From JACVRW01 sp963808775 (lineage in GTDB: Bacteria; Actinomycetota; Thermoleophilia; Solirubrobacterales; Thermoleophilaceae), in the NCBI GenBank assembly GCA_963808775.1, contig CAWEGR010000004.1:310001-374000 (forward strand): 64,000 bases of DNA, written 5' to 3'. Below are positions 61,012-64,000 of this stretch, in pieces; the stretch's first letter is position 1, and each line of letters starts with the position of its first letter. Made by a program: the position numbers and the translations under genes. The notes under the pieces were generated by a model that worked only from the letters and a program-made list of their open reading frames with translations, had not been told where the DNA came from and did not search any database.

Positions 61012-61063
61012 GACTACCTCCTGGTCGTTGCCTTCGAGGAGGCGACCCTCCCGCCCGCCGCTT

Positions 61064-62053
61064 TCAATCGGCTGTCAGGGGCTGTGGGGGCCGCGCCCAG
61101 ATCTCGACCTCGACGCCGATCTCGCCCGGCGCGGGATACACCGGCGCCGCGCCCACCACGATCGCGCAGCCCTCGCGGTAGCGCACGCCGCGCGGAGCCT
61201 CGAGCCCGCTGCTCACCGGCATGCGGCCGAGGGCGAAGGAAATCTCACGGCCGGTCGGCGCCATCACACGCCGGGCGGCCCGCTCGAGCCCGGCCACCGT
61301 GAAGCAGCGGTTGCCGGAGATGTCGAACAGCCTGACGATCAGGCTCCTCTCGCCGTGGAGCTGGGTCTCGAGTGAGCTCGGAGCGCCCCGCGCGACGGAG
61401 ATCGTGCGGGCGTCGGCGTCGATCGCCGAGCTGAGGAAGAGCTCGGGCGTCCCGCCGCGGCGCCGGACGTGGCCGCACGGACCCCGGTCGCCGGGGAAGC
61501 CGACGACGCGCCACTCGGCCCAGCCGGTCCTTGCGAGCAGAGCCCGCACCCGGTCGGCGAGCCGCCCGGGCGGGATGCAGTCGGCGCTTGCCTCGATGGC
61601 CGCCACGCGACGCTCGAGCCGGGCAAAGCGGGCACGAGCAGGGCCGAAATCCTTGGGCAGAGCGGCGAGACCCACGCGGGCGCACAGTCTCGGCCCGCGC
61701 CCCGCGAGCACCACGACCATCCCGTCGCGGTCGCAGGCCACGAGCGGGGGCACGGCCTGACCCTGCGAGGCCCAGAAACGCGCGCAGGTCTCGACAGGCG
61801 AGCGGCCGTCCGCCGGCATCAGCACGCCGCCGATCTCCGGATCGGCCGACTCGACGCACTCCACGGGCATGATCGCCAGCCGCTCCGAGTCGGTCACGAG
61901 CCGCGCCACCGTCACCCCGGACGCGCCGATCAACAGGATCGCGAGGGCGAGCAGGCCGGTGCGCCGCCGGCGCCGGCGCGGGGACTTCGCCGGGGCCGCG
62001 ATCGCCTCTTCGAGCGCATCGCCGAGCCGGGTCACGTAGGAGATCTCGGTCAC
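61064..62053 (-). CDS. Membrane protein cotranscribed with an ECF sigma factor (candidate anti-sigma factor)
   Basis: 329 residues: a short cytosolic N-terminus (about 35, ending RRRRRR), one membrane helix (LALAILLIGASGVTVARL), and a 260-residue extracytosolic domain with six or more cysteines (CVESADPEIGG, ETCARFW, VACDRDG, RGPCGHVR, GNRCFTVAG). GTG start overlapping the sigma gene stop by four bases. Topology and coupling fit an anti-sigma or sensor partner, but the cytosolic part lacks a clear zinc anti-sigma motif. Function inferred from position. Confidence 0.6.
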   Translation of the reverse strand: MTEISYVTRLGDALEEAIAAPAKSPRRRRRRTGLLALAILLIGASGVTVARLVTDSERLAIMPVECVESADPEIGGVLMPADGRSPVETCARFWASQGQAVPPLVACDRDGMVVVLAGRGPRLCARVGLAALPKDFGPARARFARLERRVAAIEASADCIPPGRLADRVRALLARTGWAEWRVVGFPGDRGPCGHVRRRGGTPELFLSSAIDADARTISVARGAPSSLETQLHGERSLIVRLFDISGNRCFTVAGLERAARRVMAPTGREISFALGRMPVSSGLEAPRGVRYREGCAIVVGAAPVYPAPGEIGVEVEIWARPPQPLTAD

Positions 62054-62607
62054 GGGGTCACCTCCGCCCGCATCAGGTTGTTGAGGCGCGCGAGGCCGCG
62101 ATGGACGCGTGTGCGCGCCGCCCCCTCGGTGCAGCCGAGCCGCTCGGCGATCTCGTCGTAGCCGAGCTCCCCCACCACCCGGAGCTGGACTGCCTCCCGC
62201 TCGCCGCCGCCGATGCGCTCGAGGGCGGCCGCGAGCGCGGCCCGGTGCTCGTCGGCCTCGCCAAGCGCCTCGATCCGGGCGACCGACTCGTCGTCGAGCG
62301 GGGGGACCTCGACCCCGAGGCGCCGCAGCGCGCGCCGCTCCACCTCCTGGCGCCGGAACCAATGCGACAGCTCCTTCGAGGCGATCCCGTACAGCCAGGC
62401 CGCCCCGGGCTTCCCCACGTATCGAAACCGCCGCCGCTTCTCGTACGCCACGGCGAACGTCTCCGCCAGCAGATCGGCGGCCACCTCGGCATCGAGGGTC
62501 CGGCGGTAGAAGTAGGCGAGGAGCCGCTCGGCCCAGCGGTCGTACAGCTCCCGGAAGGCGCCCGCGTCGTCGCGTGAGGCGAGGATCAGCTCTTCGTCAC
62601 TGCGCAT
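62050..62607 (-). CDS. ECF-type RNA polymerase sigma factor
   Basis: 185 residues. Region 2: DEELILASRDDAGAFRELYD, LLAETFAVAYEKRRRFRY and the PGAAWLYGIASKELSHWFRR stretch. Region 4: ALERIGGGEREAVQLRVVGE and YDEIAERLGCTEGAARTRVH. I chose the ATG at 62607; the frame extends to a TTG at 62628 whose sequence (TTGACGGCGTATC) looks more like promoter or repeat remnant. Heads a two-gene unit with the membrane protein. Confidence 0.9.
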   Translation of the reverse strand: MRSDEELILASRDDAGAFRELYDRWAERLLAYFYRRTLDAEVAADLLAETFAVAYEKRRRFRYVGKPGAAWLYGIASKELSHWFRRQEVERRALRRLGVEVPPLDDESVARIEALGEADEHRAALAAALERIGGGEREAVQLRVVGELGYDEIAERLGCTEGAARTRVHRGLARLNNLMRAEVTP

Positions 62608-62753
62608 CTGTGACAGATACGCCGTCAAGGCGCACGAGCGTTACAGGAGCCCCCTACCCGGTGGTGCGCCCGGGGGAGACCAGGTCGCGACGAGCCTGGG
62701 CGAGCCATCCGGAGCGCGATGAGCGGCCCGGCGGCCCGGTCCGAGCGTGCCGG
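62608..62753. other. Intergenic stretch upstream of the sigma factor gene
   Basis: Together with the repeat to its right this is a gene-free gap of over 300 bases. I see no open frame. Next to the sigma start, TTGACGGCGTATCTGTCACA on the minus strand echoes part of the repeat hairpin (TTGACCGCGTATC, TGACA), perhaps a decayed copy or a chance -35-like sequence. Confidence 0.4.
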
Positions 62754-62941
62754 GTCCGGGCGCGAGCCCCCGGCTGCCATCGCATGTGTCACTTGACCGG
62801 GCGATACGCGGTCAAGTGACAGTTGCCGCGCGCGGCGCGGCGGTCCGAAGCGTGTGACCGGCGATGGCAGGCCGTCGCCGATAGCCCAGCCACCCGATAG
62901 GTGCCACGGGGGTCCGGGGGCGCGAGCCCCCGGCTGCCATC
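62754..62941. repeat. Structured intergenic repeat, copy 2
   Basis: Second copy of the element at 32769-32984. Contains the same 13-base-arm hairpin (TGTCACTTGACCG at 62787-62799, CGGTCAAGTGACA at 62809-62821; loop GGCGATACG, one change from copy 1). After a shorter spacer follow the 92 conserved bases ending in CCGGGGGC-GCGA-GCCCCCGG and CTGCCATC. The end runs into the clpC stop codon, so it forms the 3' untranslated region of clpC on the minus strand. Confidence 0.8.
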
Positions 62942-64000
62942 ACTTCTCTTCGTCGGAAGGAGGCGGCGCGTCCGGCGCCTCCGGCAGCACCTCGGGCTCC
63001 TCCGGCAGCTCCGCCGCGGGCGCGTCCGCCGCCGGCTCCTCGTCGCCGCCGCCGAGCTCGCCCTGGCCGCCGACTCCGACGGCCTCGCGCGTGCGCTCCT
63101 TCGGCTTCACGACCGAGATCGCCACCTCGCGCTCGTCGCCCTCCGGTGCCTTCGAGACCTCGATCGTCGAGCCGGGCGGCATCGACTGCCGCAGCACCTC
63201 GTCTGCGAGCGGGTCCTCGATGTAGCGCTGGATGGCGCGGCGCAGCGGGCGGGCGCCCATGGCGGGATCCCAGCCCTTTTCGACCAGGAAGCCGGCCGCA
63301 TCGTCCGAGAGGTTGAGCGACAGCTCGCGCTCGGCGAGCGACTCGCGGATCCGCTGCAGCAGCAGCTCCACGATCGCGCTGATCTCCTCCTTCGTGAGCT
63401 TGTGGAAGACGATCACCTCGTCGATGCGGTTGATGAACTCCGGCCGGAAGACCTTCTTCAGCTCTCCCATGATCCGGTTCTTCATGTCGTCGTACGAGAG
63501 TCCCGTCTCGTCGCCGACCGTGAAGCCGATGCCGGTGTTCTTCGCGATCTCGGACGCGCCGACGTTCGAGGTCATGATCACGATCGCGTTGCGGAAGTCG
63601 ACCGTGCGGCCCTGAGAGTCGGTGAGCCGGCCGTCCTCGAGGATCTGCAGCAGGATGTTGAAGACGTCCGGGTGCGCCTTCTCGATCTCGTCGAGCAGGA
63701 GCACGCTGTACGGCTTGCGCCGCACGGCCTCCGTGAGCTGGCCGCCCTCGTCGTAGCCGATGTAGCCGGGCGGCGAGCCGACGAGCCGGGACACGGAGTG
63801 CTTCTCCATGTACTCCGACATGTCGATGCGCACCATCGCGTCCTCGTCGCCGAACAGGAACTCCGCGAGCGTGCGCCCGAGCTCCGTCTTGCCGACGCCC
63901 GAGGGGCCGAGGAAGATGAACGAGCCGGTCGGCCGCTTCGGGTCCTTGAGGCCCGCGCGCGAGCGCCGAATCGCCTTCGAGACTGCCTCGATGGCCGCGT
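62940..64000 (-). CDS. clpC: ATP-dependent Clp protease ATP-binding subunit ClpC, 3' part
   Basis: The second AAA+ ring of ClpC; the 5' part is beyond the window. Walker A FLGPSGVGKTELG, the pore loop GSPPGYIGYDEGGQL, Walker B VLLLDEIEKAHPDVF, sensor TSNVGASEIA and RPEFINRIDEVIVFHKL with the small domain MGARPLRRAIQRYIEDPLAD. After the usual end the protein continues about 75 residues as an acidic, Pro/Glu/Ala-rich tail (EEPEVLPEAPDAPPPSDEEK), longer than in most ClpC. Unfolds proteins for ClpP; housekeeping gene and lineage marker. Confidence 0.96.
   Translation of the reverse strand, partial: AAIEAVSKAIRRSRAGLKDPKRPTGSFIFLGPSGVGKTELGRTLAEFLFGDEDAMVRIDMSEYMEKHSVSRLVGSPPGYIGYDEGGQLTEAVRRKPYSVLLLDEIEKAHPDVFNILLQILEDGRLTDSQGRTVDFRNAIVIMTSNVGASEIAKNTGIGFTVGDETGLSYDDMKNRIMGELKKVFRPEFINRIDEVIVFHKLTKEEISAIVELLLQRIRESLAERELSLNLSDDAAGFLVEKGWDPAMGARPLRRAIQRYIEDPLADEVLRQSMPPGSTIEVSKAPEGDEREVAISVVKPKERTREAVGVGGQGELGGGDEEPAADAPAAELPEEPEVLPEAPDAPPPSDEEK

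Noticed and set aside
1..64000. CRISPR arrays, tRNA or rRNA genes, insertion sequences, prophage or attachment sites
   Set aside because: I looked for short regular repeats, cloverleaf-like sequences, transposase or integrase motifs and found none; tRNA absence should be confirmed with a dedicated search.

Overview
This is 64 kb of very GC-rich chromosome with dense, tightly overlapping genes, many GTG starts and several ATGA/GTGA junctions. A SARP/BTAD regulator, a PASTA-less PknB-type kinase, an ECF sigma operon, a Tat-exported lipoprotein and ClpC all point to an actinobacterium. A deep-branching lineage such as Thermoleophilia is my guess; the window has no rRNA marker to prove it. I saw no tRNA, rRNA, CRISPR array or insertion sequence.

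Layout. 0-2 kb: the end of an ammonium transporter gene and four small membrane or secreted proteins. 2-9.4 kb: RadA, a DEDDh exonuclease/GIY-YIG fusion, PabBC, a sulfotransferase, a methenyl-THF cyclohydrolase-like FchA and a PhyH dioxygenase. 9.4-18.6 kb: a nine-gene minus-strand operon (polyamine-type ABC transporter, two SDR dehydrogenases, a sugar isomerase-like TIM barrel, an exporter) with a divergent Gfo/Idh/MocA oxidoreductase. 18.6-24.3 kb: VOC protein, IclR regulator, TPP-dependent E1 alpha/beta, malyl-CoA lyase and serine-glyoxylate-type aminotransferase. 24.3-33 kb: LysR regulator, phosphoribulokinase, flavin reductase, a DUF1989-GcvT fusion, an acyl-CoA-dehydrogenase-fold protein, UspA and an amino-acid permease. 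33-40.5 kb: a six-gene N-methylglutamate-synthase-type operon (gmaS, mgsA, mgsB, mgsC, an unknown 145-aa protein, a SoxB-like flavoprotein). 40.5-47.8 kb: LuxR/MalT-type regulator, secreted beta-propeller, methyltransferase and GntR regulator. 47.8-54.6 kb: fhs with a heterotetrameric sarcosine oxidase / N-methylglutamate dehydrogenase set. 54.6-64 kb: small proteins, SARP, ABC ligand-binding lipoprotein, Ser/Thr kinase, ECF sigma operon and the 3' part of clpC.

How the genes fit together. Much of the middle of the window reads as dispersed methylotrophy or N-methyl-amine catabolism. N-methyl groups would be captured as gamma-glutamylmethylamide/N-methylglutamate and oxidised by SoxBDAG/Mgd onto tetrahydrofolate. 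They would then pass through FchA and Fhs, with serine-cycle enzymes (Mcl, Sga) and PabBC supplying folate. I found a shared AT-rich palindrome, consensus GKACMAATWKGTAC, directly upstream of eight of these transcription units, which suggests one regulon. This is the most interesting signal in the window. A two-copy structured intergenic repeat (about 32.8 and 62.8 kb) is the second.

Caveat. At least 25 frame breaks occur in otherwise intact genes. Nearly all are repaired by deleting one base, usually in a short G or C run, so they look like insertion errors in the assembly rather than real pseudogenes. Coordinates given for broken genes span the whole inferred gene.
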